64,000 nucleotides of DNA from Trochalopteron elliotii (Eukaryota; Chordata; Aves; Passeriformes; Leiothrichidae), in NCBI GenBank assembly GCA_024734555.1, contig JANPWX010000215.1, positions 492,182 to 556,181 of the forward strand, written 5' to 3'. A program made the translations under genes and the position numbers. Below, in pieces: positions 13,024 to 57,000 of the stretch (the first letter of the stretch is position 1; each line of letters begins with the position of its first letter). The notes under the pieces were generated by a model. It did no database searches. It was not told the DNA's origin and saw nothing but the letters and a program-made list of their open reading frames with translations.

Positions 13024-15737
13024 CTGATCTCTGAAAAGATCTTTTCTGTCAGGAAGTAGGCTGCGTTCTGCTTGTTCAGTTTTGGTTGTTGGAGCCTTGG
13101 TTAGATTATGGTGCTGTTCTGTGCTGCCTTTTTTTCCCCTTTCAGTTAGGATAATGAGAGGATATTAGAGTGGATTGTTTCTGTCTCTTTAGAGCAGTAA
13201 CTTCAGAATGTCATCCCTCTTCATTTTTAGTCATTCTCTCTCTTGATTTCTAAAGATGGAAACTGGGGAATAATTGCTGAAGTTGATACAACTGAACCAG
13301 AACCAGTGTGGTGCACATAATGAAAACATATTTTAAGGAGCTGAATGTAAAGTCTTTTAGGGATATATCGGAAGGTAACTTAAAAAGACTGTCTTCTTAT
13401 AGTCTCTTAGAATTAGAATTTTGGTAGTAAACCACTGTACTGCCTTTTAAATGTTTGAAAACACTAGTAATTTGCTTTGTTTTAAGCTATTAAAGAGATT
13501 AGGCTATTTAATTTGAAATTATAAAGGAAGGGTCCCGTAATTTCGTGTTTTTTTCTTTTCAATTACATAAAAGGGTGCTGTGGGTTTTTTTAAGATCCTA
13601 CTTAAAATCCTATTTTTTGTTATTTTGTATGAGCAGTACATGGCAAACAACATGCTCTTTGTTGCTCTGCACCTTTCTGAACTGTTAATGCAGTCATGCA
13701 GGCAGTTAGCAGATTGGGTCAGAAACAAGTCCGTCAGTCACTGGCAACTGGGAAATGTCTTTTGAGCCAATAGATCTCTTTACTCCTCTGAAGTAAAACT
13801 TCTGGGGGACCCCAAATCCCTTGTTAATCTTTTTCATGAGAGATTTTGGCTCCAATTACAAGAGAAAAGCCTTCTTGAGAATGAAGATTGAAATATTTTT
13901 TAGAGTGGCCTCTAAATCCCCATTATTCAGTCTTTTTCCTGGCAAAGTCATAGAGACAAGTTCCACAAATTAAACATGCACCAGTTTGACCATCTTCCTA
14001 CATAATCAGAGCAGGAAAGACCAGCATTCAGATATCAGTACAGTGTCACTATATACTTGCTTAAAAAGCAAACAAAAAAGGAAAAAAGCCTCCCTTAACC
14101 AGGCTCTTCAGAGAGACAGTCCTCTTGAATCCAGAAGTCTGCTTTTATGGTATTCAGGGAATCATTGTCCAAAGTAAGCAAGAACAAAGGTACCCTTTTT
14201 TCATACTTCTACAAGGTGTAACTGGAGAGGGGACTTTTAACTAGATGTAGGACAGTCATCAGTGGCTGCTATGGGAAATGACTTAAGTGATGTCAGACCA
14301 TCATTCTTATGGGTCATTGTGGGTCACCATTCTTTAATATTCAGCTTTCCATTTCAATTTTTTGATCCTAGACTGCATTCCTACATAATTCATTATTTAA
14401 GAAGCATTCACACAGGCAGTTCTGCATCTCATTGGGTTGATGGATTGTTGTAAATTTGTTGTCATATCTGGTAGGAATGTCCTAGAAATATTGGATACTA
14501 TCTTATGGTGGTATACCCAGACTCAATATCCTTTGGGCCAGACTACTAGAACTCTGACTCTGTGGTTCTTGAAAAGAGTCTTAAGCAGACTGGGATGTTC
14601 GTCATAGTGAGTCTTCCAAAGAGTATTTTTGGAGAAAATTATTTTGAAGTTAGTATTTATTTCCTAGATAAAATCTAAAATTCATCAGGAATAGATGAGT
14701 CCTTAGACTGGGACTCATTTCACTGGTAACTTGTGACTAGAAGGTTGTGCAGGGTGCTAGCAACTAAACTGAAGAGAAACGACATCTCATGAAAATTTAT
14801 TGTGGAATTTAGTACTGATATTTCATGGTGTTTCAGGTTAATAGTTTAAAGAACATCTTTTGAGAAAAGAAATTAAGAAATTATCACAAGAATGTTGTCT
14901 AACCTTTTTGGCAGGACAGTGTCACAATTTACTGACATCAATAGCGAGATGACAATATTAATCTCCTAGTTTTGGAGAAAAATGAATTTTATTTTTATTT
15001 CATGTTTTTTCACTCAGTTTGAGAGAAGTCTGTGTTATCTGAGATTCTCAGGATAATCTTAGTCCTTTAAAATCAATTGTATCCATGCCAGTGAGTGAGT
15101 GGAAAAGTTCTGGCCAAATGTAAACTGGATTTGCTAACTGAAAGAAACATGGGAAGAAAAGATGGTTACAGATGAGTTCTGGTGGATTGAGTGGAACCAT
15201 TTTTTTTCACATTACTAATGCTAGCTGTTTTAAGAGTAACAGTCTTACTCTTCTGTTGCAGGTGATTCTCCTCATTGCACATGTGGCACAAAGCTATTTA
15301 AGCTAAAAATGGACTGTGAACATGACTTTCAGATTATGTGCAGGTTAGCTGCCTCTGTCCTAGATGGGAAGGCAAGCTCTTCATTTTAGAGCTGCAGCAG
15401 ATGGTTTTATTTGAGCCCCATGTCCTTTTCAAAAGAGCTGTCGTGTTAGGCTCTTACTGAATTACATTTTGCTGTCATAGAAATGGAAACCTTTTTTCAG
15501 TCAGTCTAGGTGGTATAACTAGAATTCTCTTTGCTCTCAATGCAGCATACAGAATCATGATTTCATGCAGGTTATTTGAGTTGATTCCTGTTGGGAGGTG
15601 GGATCATGCCGAATTTTGCCAGCTGTAGTATTCAGGTGGACCCTTGTGTCATCTCGTGTAACGTTCATAACTAGAATGGTATAGCAATTCGTCCTAAATA
15701 CATGCCATTAAAACTTGTGGCATATTTTAAATAACAC

Positions 15738-15875
15738 ATAGAATCACAGAATATTTGGGATTGGAAGGGACTCACGAAGGTCGAGTCCCACTCTTAAAGA
15801 ACAGCCAATACAGGGATCCAAACCACAACCTGAGCATTATTATCACCATGCTCTAATCAACAGAGCTAATCTCAG
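15738..15875 (-). mobile_element. tRNA-Ile-derived SINE with CR1-like 3' tail (TguSINE1-like)
   Basis: Read on the minus strand, the element begins with TTAGCTCTGTTGATTAGAGC, which matches the 5' half of tRNA-Ile (TTAGCTCAGTTGGTTAGAGC) and contains the A box. The following ATGGTGATAATAATGCTCAGG corresponds to the tRNA-Ile anticodon arm, and GGTTTGGATCCC is a decayed B box. After a short linker it ends in CCCTTCCAATCCC and ATTCTGTGATTCTATG, typical of the CR1 LINE 3' end. A tRNA-Ile head on a CR1 tail is the design of the passerine SINE TguSINE1, mobilised in trans by CR1 machinery. The copy carries many mutations and is not expected to be active. No clear target-site duplication was seen. Confidence 0.75.
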
Positions 15876-16862
15876 TGCTCATGAGGTATTTTGCCTTGCT
15901 GCAAGCATATGTCTTGCTTTTCTAATTTCTAGGTAACTTCCTCAGGTAACGTTGCACTGCTTAAATGATGTGGTCTTAAGTTTGCTTCTTCTGGAGGTAG
16001 AGCTGAGTTTCATTTGAGATGTCTCACTTGTCACTGACTAAGACAACAGAATCCTTTGACTTACTGCTGCAATAAAATCCATTCATATGCTCAGGGTATT
16101 GTCAGATGAGTTTTAGTCTGAAACTTGGATAAACTCGGTCTGTAATTTTAGAGATTTTTTAATATTGTTGAAGCCTTTCTAAATGCTGAAGTCTGTTGGC
16201 TATCTTCAGGAGCTGTTGAAGCACTTCAGCTATTTTGATACTCTGAGAAAACTGGAACCTGAAGTTTCCAACCAGGGAAAGTGATTTGGGCTGGAGAAGG
16301 ATATTCATGATAGTGGCATCAACCTTCCATTGATAATGAAAATTTGGGAAGAAGTGTTACATAGTAGCTTCCTAGAGTAGTGGGAATCCAGACATATGGT
16401 GAGGTGAGAAAAGCAAGATGAAGAAATAAACACCAGGAGCAGTTCTAACATTTAGAAAACTGCTTAAGCTGATCTGATCTGCCACTGTTGGGGTCCAGTA
16501 CAGTGATGCTCTCCAGGGCATCCCATCATGTCTGAGTACATTACTGTACAAGACACTTTTGTCAAATGCTAATTTGCAAAAGTTCCTTCAAATGTCATGC
16601 TTATAGATCCCTTCTCCTTTATTTTTTGTGATCTAATGATACATCATAAAAAATGAGGAGCCAATACTGTTACTGAGCTGACCACAGAGCTGCTGCTGTT
16701 CTAGCTCTCCTGGTGGTTTCTGCCTGTTATGTTGTGCCAGTTCTGCTGTAATGGGGAAAAGGCTGTGGTTATGACTTTAGGGGGATGCACTTTGGTTTTC
16801 ATTACGTTTAACTCAGTGAATTATTTTGCCAGGTGGATTCACACATCTGGGCATGCCATCTC

Positions 16863-16975
16863 AGAGGAGATGGAAAGAGCACAGACCGTGGTGGAATAGG
16901 GATGGCATTGAATCCATATCAAAAGAGATGGAAGGAGCACAGACAGCAGTGAAATAGGGATGACATTAAATTAGT
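16863..16975 (+). repeat. 58-bp imperfect tandem duplication
   Basis: GAGATGG at 16867 and 16925 mark two adjacent copies of a unit containing GAGCACAGAC and AATAGGGATG. The copies differ at several positions, so the duplication is not very recent. It lies in intron 1 and has no coding sense. Confidence 0.8.
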
Positions 16976-18903
16976 GTTAACTTGAATTAGTTTATGTAGT
17001 TGAGAAGTGGTTTGTTTCCTGTAATTCAGAGAAGCATTGATGAATAGTAGGGATTTTGGAAACCACATCTTGAACTTTTTTCCTCAACTTTTCTCAGCTT
17101 TAAGGCTTGACAGTGTCTTGCAGTCCACTTTCAACATGCCTGTGGAAAAAACCAAAACTTGTAATTTTTGGTGGTATTTGTTTCTCTTCAGTTTTAATGG
17201 CATTATTTGAGTTAGTAATGTTGGGATTCCTGTTGCCTTTCCTCTGGGTGTAGAACAAGTTACAAACCTTAGCTAATTTCTGGTTGTATTTATTTTGTGT
17301 CTTTTGAGCTTGTGTTTTCTTGGGTTTAGTCCTTACTTCCTCATCTTCAAACATTTTCTTGTGCATTGTTTCTGACTTCTTTTAAAAGGTGTTTTTTGAG
17401 AAACTTTCAAAACTTGGGCTGAGAGAGTAGCATAGTGCCATAGCATGATAGGGGAGGTGGGAAGAATTCTTTGTAGCTGTTTACCCATTATGTGCAGTTG
17501 TGCTTCAGTGCAAATGTAAACACTAGTTTAATTTTTAAAATTTGTTGTCTCTATTTTGGATTTCAGACTTCTTTACTTTTAATAGTTCAAGAATCTTTGT
17601 TAAAATGAAGATTTGTCACAATTGGAATTCTATAAGGATAGATCTGTTTGAAATGGTAGGGATTTGATTTAGAGATAAGGCAGTCAAAATAATTAGAGTA
17701 TAAAAGGCAGCATGATGTACTATGTCCAATTCACAGCATTATTTAGAGCTCTTCAGCTAAAATAAGTAGCTAATGCAGTGTTTCAGCAGGTCTGTATTTG
17801 TCTAAAATGGTCTGTTTTAACATTGTCTTCATATATCATACTGTAACGATGCTGTATTAGTGCAAGCTATATCCTGGTTGTGCTGAATGCTATATATCAC
17901 ATTGATGATGGTCTCTGCCTTTTGAGATCCATCAGTTCTAGGTGATACACAAATAGGAAATACTTGTGAAGGCCATTGGCCATGTTTGGACTCAGAAGTG
18001 TGCCAGCAGGTCTGCTCTCACATTCTGAGCAGTGAGTTGGCTTTTGGTGGGTCAGATCAATGCATAGCAAGTGACTAACTTGGAAGTTGCCTCACTTGTG
18101 AATTTCTTTTAGGAGGGGTGAGCAAAACAGACAGTAGCAGCCATGTAGGACTTAGGTGGGCTAATGTGAAGTCTAGAAAATGAGTATATGAAGTAATGTT
18201 GGCTGAAGGACAAAGCAGACAAAGACAATCCAGAGAGCATGCCATAAAACTCTGTTCTTTCTCACATCAATCTTGTGAATCACCCTGCACTTTGCTTTCC
18301 AAATGAAATGCCAGAAAAAGTGTTCCATGATCTGGGTGTATGGTGAGAGAAGTACAGGGAGGAGATGAGGACTGCAGGCACAGTAATGAGTGAAAACAAA
18401 CAAAGCAGCTGCTCTGGCCGGCGCTCTGTCAGAGGGAAAGATGGAGTCACACTCTCAGCTTGCAGTGGGATCTTGTAAATAATATGGAATTGATTTAAAT
18501 TATGAAATAATGTGGAAAAGAGAATAAATTGGATATGCATCCTCTTAACAACCACAGTTTTTCTCATGATTTGTATTTTAGTGTTTAAAAAGCTAAGCAA
18601 GCTGACTTAAAAAGTGCTATCCCATATTTTCTATTTCTGAATGTCTGGCTTTCCTGAGTTGCATCATCACTGTATTTAAATTTGCTTGATGATTTTTCTG
18701 AAGAAAATACATATCATAAATAGCAGTTCTCTGCAGATATGAACACCTTAAGCATTGGGGTTTTTGTAACTGTTAAGTTTTCCCTTTTCCATTTGTTTTT
18801 CTTTTTTGTCTGATGTATTTACTTTGATGTGATGGCATTCTTTTCAGCTTGGCATTTAGACAAAGGTTTCTGGTATGTTCTTGCCATTTTGTGTCATAGC
18901 TAG

Positions 18904-50699
<31,796 letters not shown>

Positions 50700-51569
50700 A
50701 GCAAGGTGGAGCAGGCCTCTGCCCTGAGACAAGGAGGGAGGAGATCCTACTTCAGATACATCTGCATGAGGTGGCAACCTTTCAGAACACCACGGAATAC
50801 TTAGCAGCGTTCAAAAAAAAATCTCAACACTGTTCTTGGCAGGGACAGAATCCATATTCAGCATTTTTTTTGTGAGAAAGCAGTAATGCCTGCAGAATCC
50901 ATATTACATTAAGCGTTTTAAGTGGAGACTATGCATTTCATAGTACGTTTGACCAGATTAGTACTGTGTCCTGTGTTCTGTTTCAAATTCTACAGTATAA
51001 ATAAGCTCTCTCTATATATAAAAAAATGTTGCCTGTCTGAATAGAAAATGTCTTGCTGTGTCGTGTCCTATGGAAAATACTGTACTTCAGGATTATGTTT
51101 ACAATTGATCCAGGTGTTTATGTTTCTAACTTCTGTAATACACACAATGCAAAAAAAAAAAAAAAATGGCCACAGCAGTTGCACAGTGCCCACCCTATGG
51201 CCTAGCTTCAGGTACTTCTCTTGAAGTGTAAACTCAGGTAACTTGGAATGTATATCATATTGGAATATAAGATATTTTACAGCTACAAAGCTAAAGAGGG
51301 AACATCACTCTTTTGCCTTTCCTTGTTTTATGCATTATATTTCCTCATTACATTCCACTTTCTTGGAATAAGTGCATTCAGATCCAGGTGAATGATGACC
51401 CTGGGCATGGGTGAACATGAGGAGAACCAGCAAATCTGTGATGTATATCACTTTGTCATGTGCTTACAAGTAAAACAACTGTTGCATTTACTGTCATTTC
51501 AATAGATGTAAAATTGTGGCATTTAAAGGTTTCAGGTGTTGCTCAGTTAATGACTGTTAAACTGTTGCA

Positions 51570-51575
51570 AATAAA
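51570..51575 (+). terminator. Proximal poly(A) signal AATAAA
   Basis: A canonical hexamer about 870 bases after the stop, followed within 10-40 bases by GT-containing sequence (GTGTTCAG, and later TGTACATG). It would give a short-3'UTR isoform lacking the G-run and the Pumilio-type site. Confidence 0.5.
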
Positions 51576-52044
51576 GTGTTCAGTACTAGGCTGTACATGA
51601 GAAACATTCCACTTTGTGTGTGAGAGGATTTTGAAAGACAAGAATGTTTTTGTTAAAGGACAGAAATTCTTTCAGGTTTCACGGGGGGAGGGGGGGGCGA
51701 TTGGGGATTTCCTCTCATGGTTTTTGTTGGCAGTTAAGGATGTGAAATGCTACTGTTACCGTCTAAAAGTCAAATTAATGTTTAGTTTCTCTTTTGGAAA
51801 TGTTCATTCATTTGCTGGTTGGAAATAGGTTTTCAGATTTTGTTGAGCAGTGTTAGATGAGCAGCGTTTTATTTATGTAGTGAGTAATTGTGTTTGGATG
51901 AAAGTCCAGAAGTAGCAAGTGGGTGTTTTAAGAGGGATGGGGAAAACAATAGTTTTAAGTTCATGTTACTTAAAGCTTCTCCCATAACTTTCAGTTACTT
52001 AAGCTGTGTGTGTAAAAGTGTGCTTTCCCCCCTCCTTAAGTGTG

Positions 52045-52050
52045 AATAAA
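52045..52050 (+). terminator. Middle poly(A) signal AATAAA
   Basis: A canonical hexamer about 1.35 kb after the stop, with a T-rich stretch (GGTTTTGCAGG) shortly downstream. Whether it is used is unknown. Confidence 0.4.
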
Positions 52051-53096
52051 AGAAAACTCCATGTAAAATAATCCTGGTTTTGCAGGCTGGACACTTTCTC
52101 AAAATAGTACATGGCAAGATCGGGTTTGTGCTCTTTGGGTGCTCTTCTGTTGTACTAGAAAACGAGGAGCATTGCTTTCAGAGGTAATTTCCTGTGATAC
52201 AAAGAGGACCAAAGGCAAAGTAAACTTGATGTTCTTGCTCCATTGCTTTCAGGTTGGTGGAACTACAATTTATGCTGTCTGCTCCTAAGAGAATAAGGTT
52301 CACCTTTTCCAGGAACTGAAGAGATCAGTAGCCTGCAGCTACTAGGAGCATTTAAACATGCTCTTTTATGGGTTTTTTTTCTGCTTTTGAAGATGAGATT
52401 GGAGGGGGATGAGAGTGAGCCATCAGTAACTACTCACTAGATATGTGCTTCTTTTGGAGATAAAGCATTGCTTCCTTTTTATTACTGAGTTTTTGTTAAC
52501 GCTGTCTTACAAGGTGGAATTTGCAGCCTATAAAACATCCACTGTTTTTTGACTCCCCTTGCAGAAAATGTAGAAGGAGAGAGGTCTGTCTCTAACCATT
52601 TTCATGTGAAAAAGCTTCTTAAAACACAACAGCCATCTTTAACCCTACTAATCTCAGGCCTAGGTGAAAACACTATATATTTTATAGACTGAAGATAAAG
52701 GGGAGAAAATACTCGTGATGTAAGTATCGATTCCTTTTGATATTTTTCTTTCTAGACTAACATTGCAGTATGATGACCTTTTTATGCTCTGGTTATGTCC
52801 AGGTAAGAAATTGTAGTCTCAGTTATTGGTGTTAGGTTACCAGGGGATATGATGAGTGGTTTTTAGATCAGTGCTGGACTCTGTACAATATTTGCAATGC
52901 CGTTACATGTTCTTTATATTTTTTCCATGAGAAACTAAATATTAATTAAAATGCACATTTGTTCTTAGCAGAATTGAAGGTTTTGAACCAAATGTGTTAA
53001 AGCTAATGCTTTGCCATGTAAATTTCCCAGCAGTTGTTTATCTCAATTGTATTCTACATCCAGCTGTAGAAATTTGTCAAATACTGTTTAAAGTTT

Positions 53097-53104
53097 TGTA
53101 CATA
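53097..53104 (+). promoter_or_regulatory. Pumilio response element candidate TGTACATA
   Basis: This fits UGUANAUA exactly and lies about 130 bases before the distal poly(A) signal, a favourable place for PUF-mediated repression of the mRNA. One 8-mer match can arise by chance. Confidence 0.45.
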
Positions 53105-53231
53105 GTTGTACTGTTATTTCTAGCCACTGCTGAACAGTATTCAAGTTATCACACAATATTGCTTTACACAAGGAAATGTGTGGCTTTTGTTTTGTATTTT
53201 TTTCGATATAGAAGTTCCTGTGTCTTATTTA

Positions 53232-53237
53232 AATAAA
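53232..53237 (+). terminator. Distal poly(A) signal AATAAA, likely main 3' end of GLCCI1
   Basis: The hexamer sits in TTATTTAAATAAAAATTA, followed by an A-run near 53250 and then GGTGGGG. The preceding 250 bases have the ordered, T-rich look of a conserved terminal 3'UTR. It is chosen as the main end by position and context. Confidence 0.65.
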
Positions 53238-53984
53238 AATTATAGTTTAAAAAAATGGTGGGGACAACACACAAAAGCAGTGGTTCGTTTATTTGTTTTG
53301 GAAACTGTGCATGAAACACCACAGGAGGAGATTAAATTTTAATACTGTTCCAAATTTACATCTAGAATAATGTCAACCATGTATGACTAGTGTGCTGTGT
53401 CTTCTAGAACAAGATAATCTCTTATCTATTGATTTTTGCATAACGCTGTACTCAGAAGCGGGGGAAACCCAAAACTAGCTGAATGTTTAAATATGCTTTA
53501 AATGGCATACTCTATTTCTACATAGCACAGGAAAAAAATCAGTTAAGAGTTATTTGAAACTGTGTGTCTGCTGTTTTGTTTGTGGTGTGGCTAACTTCAG
53601 GTTATCTGCTGAAAATTATGAAAGCCTTTAGATGTTTCACTATGTGAAACTAAACTAAGCTCCTGAAGGATGTGGTATAAATCTACTGACAGTCTTGGTT
53701 TCGTGTTGTTTTGTATGACTCAAATGATTGTCATTAGACTTGCAGAATAATTCTTTCCAGATGGGGGTGAGGGGGAAGGAGGAAGAAAGAAGGATAATAT
53801 TTAAATACATGTAAATCCTCCAAAGTCAGTGTTTACTGAAGAGCACTCTGGCAATAACCATCAAGAATGGATTAATGGTTATTGTCATCAGGCAGTGGAA
53901 ATTTGAAGTTTTCAGCATCCCAAAGATCACAAGGTTTCTATGCGACTGTGTTAAAAACATTAACTGGAACTTAACTAACAGTCC

Positions 53985-54061
53985 TGTGCAGGGCCAGAAA
54001 TTGGACTTCAGTGACCCTTGTGGGTCTCTTCCAACATGTAGCATATTCTGTGGTTCTGTGG
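53985..54061 (+). mobile_element. CR1 LINE 3'-end fragment
   Basis: CAGGGCCAGAAATTGGACTT followed by GACCCTTGTGGGTCTCTTCCAAC and a TATTCTGTGGTTCTGTGG tail matches the conserved 3'UTR of avian CR1 (GGGCCAGGAGTTGGACT...GGGTCCCTTCCAAC...ATTCTATGATTCTATG), with many substitutions. It is a 5'-truncated, inactive copy. Confidence 0.75.
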
Positions 54062-57000
54062 TCCCACCCACCTATGAGAATGCTTGGTGTCCTTCAGTCA
54101 GGAATGGCTTCATTTCAGCCATTTCATCATCAGCTTTAAGGGGCTCCTAGGAGTAGCCTTGTGACTGTCCTGTCCCCTACATGGATTTGGCTGCAGCAGT
54201 TTCAGGCTGTCCCTGAGTGGGAGGGTGTTTTCTCAGAAAGTACTTTAACAAAAACATGTAGTTTGCCCTGCAGAGCTGCCATGCAGTTTGTGTCACAGGG
54301 AGCTTTTAAGCATCCCCATGAACTTAGGCCTTGCCTGGATAGTCAAATTTTGGGGTTTTTTCCATAAGCCACACCTTGTGTGTTGTGTGTAGCTCACTGC
54401 CTTTGTCTTCAAAGCCAAAACAAAGAGTCTGAAATAGCACTGAGAGTAGAAAGCTAATGAAATAATTTTGCCTTGAGTCCCTGTTTTATGAATAAAAGAT
54501 CTTATCTTGAACAAAGATTTTCTAGTAATTCGTGGCTTTGGAAGTGAATGCTTCAGAGACTGGAGGTCTGTGTAAGGAGAGCCCTTGGCTGGGGTAGAGG
54601 ACAACAGATAGTGATCTGCTTCTTGTAGGAAACAGGGTGCCGTCTGGGAAGTGATTTCTGGCTTCCTGACAGACTAGCTCTTGGGAAGGGCCAGATACTG
54701 GCACAAGGATAGTCTCAGTATCTTCACAGTATATAAAGTGTAAGGAGTAACAAGAACAAGAGAAATTGTGATGTCAGTCAACATCTCTAATTTATTCAGT
54801 TGCAGGCAAACACCATTGGGGCTTGGCAAACCAGATCCTCCTACCCTGGCCTTCCTCCTGGGTAGTGGATTGGGACTTTCAGAAGTTACTTGAGGTACAA
54901 GCCAAGCAGTTTGGAGATAACAGATAACCAGTAGAAGTTTACATCAATTACTGTTTTACAACAGCCTGCCTTGCTGTGCAAAATACAGCCATGAAAACAG
55001 ATTTGAAACAACTCAGCTGGGAGGAAATAACCAAGGTTCCTACTGTGTATGTCCAGAACCTAAATGTAAGGAAAAAGTGAATTAAAGCTGGCAAAGTACA
55101 TGCATTACACATACACTCATCCATACTTGGTACTTGGCTGAAGGAAGTTGTTTGATCAAAGATTGACATGCAGTTAAAATATGTGAATCTTTTTTCTGTT
55201 TGCATTAGTGTAACCAGTCCTGGAAAACTCTAGTTTGGGAGAGGCTGTGAAAGGCTCAGGGAGGAGCTATAGGAATAAAGTACTGGAAAAACCAGAAAGC
55301 GGCTGTGTAGGAGCTCAGCATGATTAACTTGATGGTTGAAAAGTGACTTAATTTCAGTTAGTAAATACCTACCCATAGGAAATACCTACTAATGAGCTTT
55401 AAGTTTAGCAGACATGGAATATTAAGCAGTAAGGAAATGACGGTAGATAAATTCATACCAAAAATGTGGATTTGTTGTAGCACTAATTATAATTACTGGA
55501 CCAACATGCAAGGAAAGATTTTTTTCAAGTATTGATATATGTAAAATGAGATGATTTTACAAAGGATGTGCTCAAATATGGTTTTTATAAGCCTTACTAA
55601 CTTGTGATTATTGGGGGCATTTTACATTTCAGTTGATGGTAAAGAGGTGGAATTTTTTAACTACCCTGAGAATTCTTGCCTCACTAAAGAAGCACATGGT
55701 GCAATATTTTCAACTAGGGTGTTAGCACATCTTTTAAACTGTTCGGAATAGGTTTTTGAGGCTAACTTTTGGCTTTTGGAAATTTTTAGTGTATCAGACA
55801 TGAATGGGGTCTCCAGTAAGGTAGAGGTATTCAGTAGCTTTATTAGTTCTTTCAATTTTGGCACCTCCTGTATAGTGCCATAATTATGGAGAGGTGGTAA
55901 GAAACTGGAGAGTAGGAGTTGTCTTTCTGGAGTGCAACAGGTCACAGAAATAATGTGTTACTCAAGTGGGGATGAGAGGTGGTAGGGAGTTTCCTCAGTA
56001 AAGGCCACATTGAAGTGAGTGAACATGTAAGTTAAACTGATGACAAGAAAGAAGAGCAATTAGATGAAGCTGGATAGAGAGGTGACCCCATTTTTAAGAA
56101 CAATTGAAATTTTATCTCAGGTTGTAAGAAGTTCTGATGGGAAATTTTTAGGCTGCCTTGATCTGTAGCCTGGAAAGCTCAGAGGCAGAGGAGCTGGAAG
56201 CCTGGGAGAAGAGAAGGTTGTGTAATCTCTTCCCCCTGAATTAGAGAGTGAGCTTCATAAAAAAGCACAATTAGGCTAATAACTGTGACTGTAGAAAAGT
56301 AAGGGGGTGTGTGAGATTATTTTTGTGGATGTGCACAGTGAAGTGTGGTTAAATTTTTCAGTTACTTGTGCAGCTGTTGGTTGAAAATAAGGTTTGTTCA
56401 GTGCAGTAGTAATACCCATGGTAATCTATTTCTTGTACCTTTATTTTTAACTTCTACTTCTTCAAATAAGTATGAAGTAAATAGTATCACCTAAATCCCA
56501 GCCTGCCAGGCATTACTCATGTTAACTAAAACAAAGTGTCCATCTGATTTCTGCAGGTGAGATCTGAGTGCTCTGGAGATTTTTACAGACAGAGGTTTTT
56601 TCTCTAAGGAGGAGAAAACTGAAAGAAACTAGAAAGAAATTTCCTGTTAAAGTTTGGTTTCAAAAGACTGAGTGATGCAATTACTCTCTGAGTTTTATTT
56701 GGATAAGAATTTCTAGTTGTGCCCTATCTCTGTGATACAGAGGTTTCTCAGAGGGTGGGTAGCAGTGTCCCTTTCCATAAGGTTGGTGCTATCCTTGGGC
56801 TTGTTACATAGGGAATTAAGAACTCTTTCTTATGAAAGATGTAAAAAGGGTATTGCCTTTGGAAACCAAATACTGTTATTAGGAAATGGGGAGGGGGGGA
56901 GAAGCACTTAAATCTGCTTCTGTGATTCCTTTGGATTCTAATTCATTGTACATCCTGAGAATGCTGAGAACCATTCATTTTGATGTCTGTTGCTGAAAAT

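Larger units (their letters stand above)
50700..53255 (+). other. GLCCI1: GLCCI1 3'UTR
   Basis: No gene follows the stop. The region carries AATAAA at 51570, 52045 and 53232, an A16 tract (51151-51166), a G-rich run (51683-51697) and a Pumilio-type TGTACATA (53097-53104). The most distal hexamer, in an AT-rich context followed by an A-run and GT-rich DNA, is the likely main end. That gives about 2.55 kb, a usual length for this gene's 3'UTR. The exact cleavage base is an estimate. Confidence 0.75.
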
